A stretch of DNA of 51,867 nucleotides from an uncultured Fretibacterium sp. (GTDB lineage: Bacteria; Synergistota; Synergistia; Synergistales; Aminobacteriaceae): NCBI GenBank assembly GCA_947168585.1, contig CAMVMK010000012.1:1-51867 (forward strand), written 5' to 3'. Position numbers and translations under genes: made by a program. Shown piece after piece: positions 34,849-45,083 of this stretch; within the stretch, counting starts at the first letter, position 1; each line of letters opens with the position of its first letter. The notes beneath the pieces are model-generated. The model was not told the DNA's origin. It was given only the letters and a program-made list of their open reading frames with translations, and ran no database searches.

Positions 34849-35857
34849 AAATTTTAATCCCGATGATTTAATCAGCGCGTCAACTGTCTTAAAAAATTTT
34901 GGAACGTGGAAAATTTTCACTCACAAAAAAGCCGACGGCGACGCGCTTGGTTCGTCTACTGCTTTATATACAGCCGGAAAAAATTTAGGCAAAAATGTAA
35001 CTTGGATTAATCCTGACGAAAAATTGCCTGAGACTTATAAATATTTATCCGGCTATGACGCTCACGAATTTTGCGAAAATTTTACTTTTGAAAATTTAGA
35101 TGACGTTTTATATATTTTCCTTGACTGTTCTAACCATGAACGCGGCACTTTAGGTTTAGAGCCTGAGAAAAATCTCAATGTCCTTAACGTAGATCATCAC
35201 GAAGATAATTCTTTATTCGGTCATGTTAATTGCGTAGACGGGCGGGCTTCTTCAACATGCGAGATGTTATACAGGCTTTTCAGAGCCGGAAAATTTGAAA
35301 TAACTCATGAAATTGCTGTGAGCCTTTACACGGGAATTTTGACGGACACGGGAGGATTTTCATTTTCAAATACTTCACCGTTAACTCATGAAATAGCCGC
35401 GAATTTAATGGAGCTCGGTATAGATCCGTCCGAAATCAGCGACTTAATAAACCAGAATAAAACTCCTGCAGATTTTCTTTTATGGTCGCGGGCAATGTCG
35501 AGAGTAAAAATTTTCGGGCCTGAAAACATTTTCGCAATTACAGTCTTGAAAAAATCCGACTTCCAAGAAACAGGCGCGGACATGACCGGCACTGAAGGAC
35601 TTTCGAGCATGTTCATGACGATTAGGGGCGTAAAATTAATTTCGACTATAACCGAATATCCAAACGGCGAAATTAGATTAAGTATACGTTCACGCGGAGG
35701 AAGTCCTTTCGGGGCAGGAGAGTTTGCAAGACCTTTAGGCGGCGGCGGCCATGAAATGGCAGCGGGAGCAAAATTAGATTGTCCGATTGATGACGCTATG
35801 GAAGTTTTAGAAAATTTAATTATGAAAAAATATCATGAATGCTCTAATCCTGATTAA
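34826..35857 (+). CDS. nrnA: DHH/DHHA1 phosphoesterase (nanoRNase/pAp phosphatase NrnA-like)
   Basis: 343 residues. DHH motifs: THKKADGDALGSS (motif I), DCSNHER, NVDHHEDNSLFG (DHH box) and a GILTDTGGFSF metal motif. The DHHA1 domain ends in RPLGGGGHEMAAGAKL. The family degrades 2-5-mer RNAs and dephosphorylates pAp. It lies between rbfA and truB, a common position for this gene. Two possible starts are MKTMMTNKN (34826) and the Met codons a few residues on. Confidence 0.9.
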   Translation: MKTMMTNKNFNPDDLISASTVLKNFGTWKIFTHKKADGDALGSSTALYTAGKNLGKNVTWINPDEKLPETYKYLSGYDAHEFCENFTFENLDDVLYIFLDCSNHERGTLGLEPEKNLNVLNVDHHEDNSLFGHVNCVDGRASSTCEMLYRLFRAGKFEITHEIAVSLYTGILTDTGGFSFSNTSPLTHEIAANLMELGIDPSEISDLINQNKTPADFLLWSRAMSRVKIFGPENIFAITVLKKSDFQETGADMTGTEGLSSMFMTIRGVKLISTITEYPNGEIRLSIRSRGGSPFGAGEFARPLGGGGHEMAAGAKLDCPIDDAMEVLENLIMKKYHECSNPD

Positions 35858-36713
35858 TAAACCCGTAGATTTCCGCAGTTCTCAATGTGTAGGGATTGCG
35901 CGAAGAAAATTAGCAAAATTAAAAGTCGGACATTCGGGGACTTTGGACTCGACTGCTTCAGGGCTTTTAGTTTTGCTTTTAGGCCACGCCACGAGATTTA
36001 GCGAATTTGTAATGTCTTTGCCGAAAGTTTATAAAACTCAAATTCAATTCGGCATAGAAACAAATACTTATGATTATTCCGGCGATGTAATTTCTGAAAA
36101 AAGTTTTGAGGATTTTGACGAAAAATTTTTTTATGATTCTTTATTTTCGTTTTCAGGCTTAAGACTACAGACTCCTCCGGCTGTATCGGCAATCAAAATT
36201 GACGGCCAAGCAGCTTATAAATTAGCGCGTTCGGGTCAGGAAGTCGAAATGAAAGCGCGTCCGGTATTTTTTAGAAATATAAAAATTTTGACTCCGTTCG
36301 ATAAAAATTCCGGAACTGTCGAACTTGAAGTTTCTTGCGGACGAGGAACTTATATTAGAAGCCTTGCTCACGATTTAGGGAAAATTATGGGCTGTGGCGC
36401 TCATGTAAAAAAATTAGAGCGTTCTGCTGTCGGAAATTTTAAGGTCGAAGACGCTAACAACCCTGACGACAAAATTTATAAAATTTTAAGTTTGTCGGAA
36501 CTCGCTGAAAATTTCACGCGCATAAAAGTCGGCTCACGTGATGAAAAAAGTTTTATGAACGGCATGAGCATTTTATTAAACCACGCTGAAGAATTTTATC
36601 GCGGTGTCAACGTAAAAAATTTTATCTGTGTTGAGGGCGAAAAATTTTTAGGTTTCGGCTCGTATGCCGGATACGACTATATTAAGCCTGAAGTTATTGT
36701 CCCTAAAGTTTAA
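35835..36713 (+). CDS. truB: tRNA pseudouridine-55 synthase TruB
   Basis: 292 residues. Opening INKPVDFRSSQCV, then the catalytic motif GHSGTLDSTASGLL, with the nucleophilic Asp intact but Ser where most TruB have Pro (GTLDP). TPPAVSAIKIDGQAAYKLAR and CGRGTYIRSLAHDLG follow. It converts U55 of the T-loop to pseudouridine. It overlaps the preceding gene by 23 bp. Confidence 0.94.
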   Translation: MNALILINKPVDFRSSQCVGIARRKLAKLKVGHSGTLDSTASGLLVLLLGHATRFSEFVMSLPKVYKTQIQFGIETNTYDYSGDVISEKSFEDFDEKFFYDSLFSFSGLRLQTPPAVSAIKIDGQAAYKLARSGQEVEMKARPVFFRNIKILTPFDKNSGTVELEVSCGRGTYIRSLAHDLGKIMGCGAHVKKLERSAVGNFKVEDANNPDDKIYKILSLSELAENFTRIKVGSRDEKSFMNGMSILLNHAEEFYRGVNVKNFICVEGEKFLGFGSYAGYDYIKPEVIVPKV

Positions 36714-36719
36714 TAAAAA

Positions 36720-37676
36720 ATGTTAGTTACTATCGGCTCGTTTGACGGCTTCCACAAAGGCCACGAAAAATTATTTGAAATATGCCGCGAAAATTCAATA
36801 AAAAATAATTGGGGCGTTATAACTTTTTCGCCTCACCCTGCTGAATTTTTAGGAAAATTAAAAAATTCTATGTTCACGCTTAAAGAGCGCGGATTTTTAG
36901 CGGAAATTTTAGAAATTCCTAATTTTTTAGTTTTTGAATTTAACGAGGATTTTAAGAATTTAAGCCCGGAAGATTTTATAGAAATTTTAATAAAAAAATT
37001 CGGCGTTGACGGTGTTGTCTTCGGGAGCGATTTTCATTTCGGCCGTGAAAGACTCGGGAGTGCTGACTATCTCGAAAAAATTTACAAGAATAAAATTAAA
37101 ATTTTCAGAATAAATTTATTCGACAAAAAAATTTATTCAAGTTCAGAGGCCCGCGAAAAAATTTTATCCGGCGGAGTTGAAGACGTGAAAAAAATTTTAG
37201 GTTATCCTTTTTTCATGATCAGCGATGTTATTCACGGCAACGCTCGAGGGCGCACTATGAATTTTCCGACGGCTAATATAAATCTCAAAAATAGAATTAT
37301 TCCGGCTTCAGGAGTTTACAGCACGGCTGTTTTAATTGATAATAATTTTCATTGCGGGGCTTTGTCTATCGGCAATAATCCGACATTTCATGACGTAAAT
37401 GAAACACGCGCCGAAGTTTTTATAACGGATTTTCACGGCGATATTTACGGCTCGGAGATTTTAATTTTCTTTCTTAAAAAAATCCGCGAAATAAAAACTT
37501 TTGAAAATAAAGAGGCTTTAATATATCAAATTAACAGCGATATAGAAACTTGCGGAGAAATTTTCAAAAATTCGCTGAAAGAACTTGAAACAAAAAAATT
37601 TTTAGAACGTGCAGAAAAAATTTATAACGAAAAAAATTTTAATCCTGAAATCATAAATATAAAATCATGCTTATAG
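36720..37676 (+). CDS. ribF: bifunctional riboflavin kinase/FAD synthetase RibF
   Basis: 318 residues. The nucleotidyl-transferase half opens TIGSFDGFHKGHEKL (HxGH-type motif GFHKGH) and contains SPEDFIEILIKKFGVDGVVFGSDFHFGRE and YSSSEAREKILSGGVEDVKKILG. The kinase half contains HGNARGRTMNFPTANI and a central GVYSTAVLI. It makes FMN and FAD, which CoaBC and the cassette flavoprotein use. The start is 6 bp after truB with no strong ribosome site, suggesting coupled translation. The C-terminus overlaps tatD by 10 bp. Confidence 0.93.
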   Translation: MLVTIGSFDGFHKGHEKLFEICRENSIKNNWGVITFSPHPAEFLGKLKNSMFTLKERGFLAEILEIPNFLVFEFNEDFKNLSPEDFIEILIKKFGVDGVVFGSDFHFGRERLGSADYLEKIYKNKIKIFRINLFDKKIYSSSEAREKILSGGVEDVKKILGYPFFMISDVIHGNARGRTMNFPTANINLKNRIIPASGVYSTAVLIDNNFHCGALSIGNNPTFHDVNETRAEVFITDFHGDIYGSEILIFFLKKIREIKTFENKEALIYQINSDIETCGEIFKNSLKELETKKFLERAEKIYNEKNFNPEIINIKSCL

Positions 37677-38458
37677 ATTCACATTGTCATATTAATTCAG
37701 AAGAGTTAAGAGGAAACGCCGCCGAAATTATTTCACACGCTGAAGAGGCCGGAGTAAAAAAAATGATTATAGTCGGCTGTGATTTAGATGACAGCATAGA
37801 AGCTGTCGCAATGGCTAATGAATTTTCTAACACCCCTAACCCCTCACCCCTAACCCCTAACTTTTTCGCTTCAATCGGTATTCACCCTCACGAAGCAAAA
37901 AGATATAACGCTATTCCAGAAGAATTTTATAAATTAATTCAAGATAAAAAAGTTGTTGCAGTCGGTGAAATCGGTTTAGATTATCATTATGATTTATCGC
38001 CGCGTGATGTTCAGGCTGAAATGTTCGAGCTTCAATTAAAATTTGCTGAAGAAGTCAACAAGCCCGTTATTTTGCATATCCGCGAAGCTATTGACGATGC
38101 CATGAAAATTTTAAGAAATCATAAAGATCTTAAATTATTATTTCACTGTTACGCGGGCGGCCTGAAATTTTTAGATGAAGTTTTAGAATTTAATTCTTTA
38201 TGCGCTTTCGGCGGTGCTTTAACATGGAAAGGAAAAGCCTCAGACGAATTGCGCGAAGTTTTCAAAAAAATTCCGGCTGATAGAATTTTGCTTGAGACTG
38301 ACTGCCCTTACATGGCTCCTGCTCCGATGAGAGGCAAGACTAACGAACCGGCTTTTATAAAATTTGTTTATGAAAGAGCAACACAGGAAAAAAATTTAAG
38401 TCTCGAAGAATTAGAAAAAATTATAGAAATAAATTTTGAAAGATTTTTTAATATTTAA
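37667..38458 (+). CDS. tatD: TatD-family metal-dependent nuclease with in-frame repeat insertion
   Basis: 263 residues. Metal ligands: DSHCHIN (His6/His8), GEIGLDYHYD (Glu), PVILHIREA (His), LFHCYAGG (His) and LETDCPYMAP (Asp). Family members act as 3'-5' exonucleases on single-stranded DNA or RNA. Residues 54-65 (SNTPNPSPLTPN) have no counterpart in the usual TatD pattern, where a short loop leads into the ASIGIHPHE strand. They are encoded by a heptad-repeat array at 37827-37861. The insertion sits at a surface-loop position, so activity could be retained. Confidence 0.92.
   Translation: MLIDSHCHINSEELRGNAAEIISHAEEAGVKKMIIVGCDLDDSIEAVAMANEFSNTPNPSPLTPNFFASIGIHPHEAKRYNAIPEEFYKLIQDKKVVAVGEIGLDYHYDLSPRDVQAEMFELQLKFAEEVNKPVILHIREAIDDAMKILRNHKDLKLLFHCYAGGLKFLDEVLEFNSLCAFGGALTWKGKASDELREVFKKIPADRILLETDCPYMAPAPMRGKTNEPAFIKFVYERATQEKNLSLEELEKIIEINFERFFNI
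37827..37861 (-). repeat. heptad-repeat array inside tatD, copy 7
   Basis: On the minus strand five tandem 7-bp units: TTAGGGG, TTAGGGG, TGAGGGG, TTAGGGG and a final partial TG. This is the same unit family as the intergenic copies but G-rich and without a clear inverted arm. It is read in frame as part of tatD. Confidence 0.9.
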
Positions 38459-38471
38459 TTAGTAAATAATC

Positions 38472-41400
38472 ATGATTACAGAAAAAAGTTTTGAAAAATT
38501 ACTTTTAACTCTCGGCTTCGATAAAAACGGCTATATTTACGAAAAAAATTTTCCGAATTTTAATGTAAAATTAAGCGCGGATTTTGCCTCAAAAGAATTA
38601 TATTATCCCGAAGCTGTACGGGGATGCGAACGAAATAATAATTTTAATGCTCCTGAAAATTTCGTTGTTTTTGAATGTGTAAACAGACTGCTTGAAAAAG
38701 GCTACAAACCTGAACATATCGAACTCGAAAGACAGTGGCATTTAGGTCATGACGCTAAAGGCGGCCGCGCTGATATTTGCGTTCAGGATGAAAACGGCGA
38801 AACACTTTTTATTATCGAATGTAAAACTTTCGGCAAAGAATTTAACAAAGCATTAAGCGACACTAAAAACGACGGTGCTCAGTTATTTTCATATTGGCAG
38901 CAGGAAGGCTCGTGTAAATGGCTCGTGTTATATTCGTCAGATTTTCAAGACGGAGAATTAAAACACGAAATTAAAACTATAAACTGCTCTGATGACGCGA
39001 ATTTACTTTTGACTGCCGAGAACGATGCAACTATAAAACTTTACAAAAATTCCCACACTGTACCGGAAAAAGTTGAAGCATGGCAGGCAACTTATGAAAG
39101 CAAAATCTATGACGATTTAATTTTTTCGGATTATTCACAGCCTTACAAGATCGGAGTCAAGCCTTTATTAAAACAAGATTTAATAAAAATTGACGAAGAT
39201 AATACTAATAGAATTATAAATCAGTTTGAAGAAATTTTGCGTCATAATAACGTCAGCGACAAAGAAAACGCTTTTAACAGATTAATCGCGCTTTTTATAT
39301 GCAAATTAGTTGACGAAACCGGCAAAGAAGACCTTAACGAAGTCGAGTTTCAATATAAACAGGGCGCGGACTCTTACGAAAGTTTACAAGACCGTTTACA
39401 GCGTCTTCACCGCGACGGCATGAAAGATTTTATGAACGAAAAAATTTTTTATCTCGACAACGAATATGCCGACCGTTTATTTAAGCAGTATAAAGGCGAA
39501 AACAGAAAAAATGCCATTGCTGACTTAAAAGAAAATATCAAAAAATTAAAATTTTATTCAAATAATGATTTTGCTTTCAAAGATGTTCATAACGAAGAAT
39601 TATTCAGGCAGAACGGCAAAGTTTTAGTTGAAATGGTGCAGTTATTTGAGAAATACAAAATCGTTTATAATTCGCGTCATCAATTATTGGGAGATTTATT
39701 TGAAAAACTCCTAAATAAAGGTTTCAAGCAGAACGAAGGTCAATTTTTTACGCCCATTCCTATAACGAGATTTATTTGGGACTGCCTGCCGGTTGAGAAA
39801 ATTATTAAGTCCGGCGAAGAATTATATTATCCTAAAATAATTGATTATTCATGCGGAGCGGGACATTTCTTGACGGAAGCTATTGAAGCGGTTAATTATT
39901 TTGCAAAGTCCGAAAATAACTCATGGACTCGGGACTCTATTTACGGAATTGAAAAAGATTACAGGCTCGCCCGTGTCGCTAAAATTTCTCTTTTTATGAA
40001 CGGCGCAGGCGACGGCAATATTATTTTTGGCGACGGCCTCGAAAATAATTCCGGCAAAGGCATTGAGAACGGAGTTTTTGATATTTTAGTTGCTAATCCT
40101 CCGTATTCGGTCAAAGATTTCATTCAGCATTTAGATAAAAAAGTCCGCGATAATTTCATTATAAGCAAAAAAATCGGAAGCAGCGGCAGCGAAATTGAAA
40201 CTCTTTTTGTTGAAAGGATAGCGCAATTATTAAAATCAGGAGGAATAGCCGCAGTGATTTTGCCGAGTTCGATACTTTCAAATGATTCAGCAAGCTACAC
40301 GGCCGCGCGGGAAGAAATTTTACAAAAATTTTATATCCGTTCGATTGTTGCATTAGGGGCAAAAACTTTCAGTGAAACAGGCACGAATACCGTAATTCTA
40401 TTTTTAGAAAAATTCATAGAGCCTCCGAAAAAATCTGATTTATTTGCTGATTCTGTTGATGCAATTTTCAGCGGTAAAGACTTAACTCTTTGGGAAGACC
40501 AGAAAATTTTTGAGGCTTATACGGCTCATATCGGCGTTAATCCTGAAATTTATAAATCTTTTGTAAATAGAATTTTATCGCTCGAAGAATTAAACGCTGC
40601 CGAATATTTCAAAATGTATACATCAGAGTTCGCTGCTGCACCTGAAGCTAAGAAAATAAAATCGCCGGAAATTTATTTACAAAAATTTTATTCATATGTC
40701 CGTGAAATTGAGCAGGAAAAATTATTGTATTTTGCCCTGACTTATAAACAAAAAACTTTGATTATTACTGCTCCAGCTGATAATAAAGAGCAAAAAGATT
40801 TTTTAGGTTATGACTGGTCGAATAGAAAAGGCAAAGAAGGTATGCTGGTTATAAAGCCCGGCGGAAAACTCTATAACGATGAAGACCGCGCCGCTGATGA
40901 CACTTTAGCCGCTGCTGTCCGAAAAACTTTTGAGGGCATTACGCCGGTTTTAACGGAGGAGCAAAAAATTTACGCTTCGTTTATAAATACCCGCGATATG
41001 TTAGATTTTTCGAGAGTGAGTTTTAATAAAGCGATTAGTTTAACTGCTACTTCCAAAATAGAATTTGAAACTAAATACGAATTAAAATCTATTGCTGAAA
41101 TTTTTTCAGTGATTGAAAGCGGCTCAAGACCCGAAGGCGGAGTTGATAATATTAAAGAGGGAATTTTATCTTTAGGCGGCGAACATATAGATAATAATTC
41201 GGGTTATATACGCTTAGATACTCCGAAATATGTTCCGCTTGAATTTTATAATTCAAAAGATAAAGGTAAAGTAAAAAAAGGCGATATTCTTATTTGCAAA
41301 GACGGAGCAAGAACAGGAAAAATAGCTTTTGTAAGAGACGAATTTGCAAAACGCCCGGCAATGTTAAATGAGCATGTTTTTCTCTTAAGGTCAGGCAATG

Positions 41401-42188
41401 CTGCTACACAGTACTATGTTTTTCAAATATTGTATTCTTCAATAGGTCAGGCTATATTAAAATCTTATATAACAGGTTCAGCACAGGGAGGATTAAACAG
41501 CACAAATTTGAAACAAATAAAAATTCCCGTGCCGCCGCTCGATATTCAAGAAAAGATTGTTGCCGAATGTCAAGCCGTTGATGACGAATACGCCGCAACT
41601 CGCATGAGCATTGAAGATTACCGTAAGGAAATCGAAGAAACTTTCAATGAACTTGACCAAGAACAAAATAAAATAAAATTCAGGCTTGATGATACAGAAA
41701 AATTTAACGTTTCAATAGGCAAAAGAGTTCTAAATAAAGATCTTATAGAAAACGGAAATATTCCCGTATACAGTGCTAATGTTTTTGAGCCGTTTGGATA
41801 TGTTGATGAATTATTAATTACAGATTTTTCTGTTCCGTCAGTTTTATGGGGAATAGACGGTGATTGGATGGTTAATTTCATGCCTAAAGACCGTGAATTT
41901 TATCCTACTGACCATTGCGGTGTTCTTCGTTGCCAAACTGAAAAAATTAATCCTCGTTATCTTGCTCATATTTTAGCTATAGAAGGCAAACGCTTAGGGT
42001 TTTCGCGTTCTCATCGCGCTTCGATTGATAGAGTTCAGGGAATTACATTTTTTGCTGCCGATATTGAAACACAAAATAAAGCCGTTGCAAAAATTGAAGA
42101 ATTTGAAAGCAAAATCGCCGAAGCCGAGAAAAAATTAGAAGCGTTAAAGGGTAAGACGGGCGAAATTTTAGAGCGTTATTTGAGGTAA
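38472..42188 (+). CDS. single-chain restriction-modification-specificity protein (Type IIG/Type I-like)
   Basis: 1238 residues with three modules. First, an HsdR_N-type nuclease of the PD-(D/E)xK kind: D101 in GGRADICV and E116-x-K118 in IIECK. Second, an N6-adenine methyltransferase: motif I DYSCGAGHF at 458 and motif IV NPPY at 542, preceded by an HsdM-like helical domain (GQFFTPIPITRFIWD). Third, an HsdS-like region from about 865 with two target-recognition domains, each followed by a coiled-coil conserved helix (DIQEKIVAECQAVDDEY; ETQNKAVAKIEEFESKIAEAEKKLEAL). No ATP-translocase is present. It should cut and methylate a bipartite site. It follows tatD by 13 bp and is followed by a HicA/HicB island. 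Confidence 0.88.
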   Translation: MITEKSFEKLLLTLGFDKNGYIYEKNFPNFNVKLSADFASKELYYPEAVRGCERNNNFNAPENFVVFECVNRLLEKGYKPEHIELERQWHLGHDAKGGRADICVQDENGETLFIIECKTFGKEFNKALSDTKNDGAQLFSYWQQEGSCKWLVLYSSDFQDGELKHEIKTINCSDDANLLLTAENDATIKLYKNSHTVPEKVEAWQATYESKIYDDLIFSDYSQPYKIGVKPLLKQDLIKIDEDNTNRIINQFEEILRHNNVSDKENAFNRLIALFICKLVDETGKEDLNEVEFQYKQGADSYESLQDRLQRLHRDGMKDFMNEKIFYLDNEYADRLFKQYKGENRKNAIADLKENIKKLKFYSNNDFAFKDVHNEELFRQNGKVLVEMVQLFEKYKIVYNSRHQLLGDLFEKLLNKGFKQNEGQFFTPIPITRFIWDCLPVEKIIKSGEELYYPKIIDYSCGAGHFLTEAIEAVNYFAKSENNSWTRDSIYGIEKDYRLARVAKISLFMNGAGDGNIIFGDGLENNSGKGIENGVFDILVANPPYSVKDFIQHLDKKVRDNFIISKKIGSSGSEIETLFVERIAQLLKSGGIAAVILPSSILSNDSASYTAAREEILQKFYIRSIVALGAKTFSETGTNTVILFLEKFIEPPKKSDLFADSVDAIFSGKDLTLWEDQKIFEAYTAHIGVNPEIYKSFVNRILSLEELNAAEYFKMYTSEFAAAPEAKKIKSPEIYLQKFYSYVREIEQEKLLYFALTYKQKTLIITAPADNKEQKDFLGYDWSNRKGKEGMLVIKPGGKLYNDEDRAADDTLAAAVRKTFEGITPVLTEEQKIYASFINTRDMLDFSRVSFNKAISLTATSKIEFETKYELKSIAEIFSVIESGSRPEGGVDNIKEGILSLGGEHIDNNSGYIRLDTPKYVPLEFYNSKDKGKVKKGDILICKDGARTGKIAFVRDEFAKRPAMLNEHVFLLRSGNAATQYYVFQILYSSIGQAILKSYITGSAQGGLNSTNLKQIKIPVPPLDIQEKIVAECQAVDDEYAATRMSIEDYRKEIEETFNELDQEQNKIKFRLDDTEKFNVSIGKRVLNKDLIENGNIPVYSANVFEPFGYVDELLITDFSVPSVLWGIDGDWMVNFMPKDREFYPTDHCGVLRCQTEKINPRYLAHILAIEGKRLGFSRSHRASIDRVQGITFFAADIETQNKAVAKIEEFESKIAEAEKKLEALKGKTGEILERYLR

Positions 42189-42424
42189 AATTTCATGGAC
42201 AAATATACAAAAATAATTTCTTGGTCTGAAGATGATAAAAAATTTTTAGTTGAAATTCCTGAACTTTCAGGCTGTATGGCTGACGGAGATACACCAGAAG
42301 AGGCATTAAAAAATTCTAAAAATGTTATAGCGGAATGGATAGAAACGGCTCAAATGCTTGGCCACGAAATTCCATATTACGATGAAAAATTAATGTACGC
42401 TTGAAATTTTAGAGCGTTATTTGA
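42162..42424 (+). repeat. 22-bp direct repeats flanking a hicB gene
   Basis: Positions 42162-42183 and 42403-42424 are identical over 22 bp (beginning GAAATTTTAGAGCGTTATTT). The first copy encodes the last residues (EILERYL) of the restriction-modification protein. The second lies just after the hicB stop and overlaps the 3' end of the convergent hicA gene. Confidence 0.9.
42195..42404 (+). CDS. HicB-like antitoxin, orphan
   Basis: 69 residues with the HicB core SWSEDDKKFLVEIPELSGCMADGDTPEEALKNSKNVIAEWIETAQMLG. It has no upstream HicA on its own strand; the only nearby HicA is on the opposite strand, convergent with it. It lies between two 22-bp direct repeats, which suggests it arrived by insertion or by a duplication of the flanking gene's end. 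It has no DNA-binding C-terminal domain, so it may be an orphan antitoxin or pair with the convergent toxin. Confidence 0.8.
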   Translation: MDKYTKIISWSEDDKKFLVEIPELSGCMADGDTPEEALKNSKNVIAEWIETAQMLGHEIPYYDEKLMYA

Positions 42425-42614
42425 AGTGATGATTAATTCCGCTTTGCTTCATGATGCCGTTTGCAGTATGGCGTGATTTAATTTCACCGTCAACTGTAAA
42501 ATTTATATTCGTAATAGGGCTGTACCAAATATCGTGGTCGCCTTTGCCGTGCCGGACAAAATAACAGCCGTGTTTTTTCAAAATTTCGCGGACTATTTTC
42601 TCGTATTCAGCCAT
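42417..42614 (-). CDS. HicA-like toxin
   Basis: 65 residues with the compact dsRBD-like HicA fold: EKIVREILKKHGCYFVRHGKGDHDIWYSP, with His in the GDHDIW strand as the likely catalytic residue, then a basic C-terminus TANGIMKQSGINHHFK. It begins immediately after the stop of the DUF1902 gene. Its last codons overlap the second 22-bp direct repeat. It probably cleaves mRNA. Confidence 0.8.
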   Translation of the reverse strand: MAEYEKIVREILKKHGCYFVRHGKGDHDIWYSPITNINFTVDGEIKSRHTANGIMKQSGINHHFK

Positions 42615-42830
42615 TTAAGCGACCTTATCTTCTCGTTTAGCAAGAAAAGAAAGAGTAAGATTTTCAGGCTCAATTCCATTTAATTCCATAAGTTCAGGTG
42701 CTGCAAATTTTACTCGTTCAATAAGAGCGTCAAGAGAGCCGGATTCGAGTATCAGTCCCGGAACGTCATGGCTTGTTGCGATCCATACTGCCGCATCGTT
42801 GTCCCAAAGAAAATTTATTTTGCAATTCAT
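42615..42830 (-). CDS. DUF1902 protein (HicB-like antitoxin partner)
   Basis: About 71 residues from ATG 42830 (MNCKINFLWDNDAAVWIATSHDVPGLILESGSLDALIERV), which has AAGGAG upstream; a longer frame to 42878 lacks a ribosome site. DUF1902 proteins resemble the HicB fold and are often encoded directly upstream of a HicA, as here with zero spacing. This gives an antitoxin-first gene order, opposite to the duplicated pair at 9-10 kb. Confidence 0.75.
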   Translation of the reverse strand: MNCKINFLWDNDAAVWIATSHDVPGLILESGSLDALIERVKFAAPELMELNGIEPENLTLSFLAKREDKVA

Positions 42831-42864
42831 GCTGTAAAACTCCTTAATTAAAATTTGTAATGTT

Positions 42865-42872
42865 ATTATAAT
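42865..42872. promoter_or_regulatory. overlapping divergent -10 elements for DUF1902-hicA and tgt
   Basis: The palindrome ATTATAAT gives a TATAAT hexamer on each strand, between the divergent DUF1902 and tgt genes. No good -35 is visible for either direction. Confidence 0.35.
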
Positions 42873-42914
42873 ACGCAATGAATAAATATATAATTTTAGG
42901 AGATAATTAAATAA

Positions 42915-44986
<2,072 letters not shown>

Positions 44987-44997
<11 letters not shown>

Positions 44998-45017
44998 GAA
45001 GTAAAAAAATCCTAATT
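44987..45017. repeat. heptad-repeat hairpin element, copy 8 (at the tsaC stop)
   Basis: AATTAGGA (44992-44999) and TCCTAATT (45010-45017) form a perfect 8-bp inverted repeat with a 10-base loop. The tsaC stop codon lies in the left arm. No T-tract follows, so it is not a standard intrinsic terminator on the plus strand. Confidence 0.8.
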
Positions 45018-45034
45018 AATTTATATTAAGTATG

Positions 45035-45040
45035 TATAAT
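45035..45040 (+). promoter_or_regulatory. possible -10 element upstream of the zinc-ribbon/SH3 gene
   Basis: TATAAT at 45035-45040, preceded by TG, about 45 bases before the ATG at 45084. No clear -35. Confidence 0.35.
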
Positions 45041-45083
45041 AATGAAAAATTTTAATTTATTTTAAGGAGTGAAAGCAGAAATA

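Noticed and set aside
37827-37861. Telomere-like or G-quadruplex function of the TTAGGGG array
   Set aside because: The G-rich form occurs only in the tatD copy. The other copies have interrupted G runs, so a quadruplex is not a shared property.
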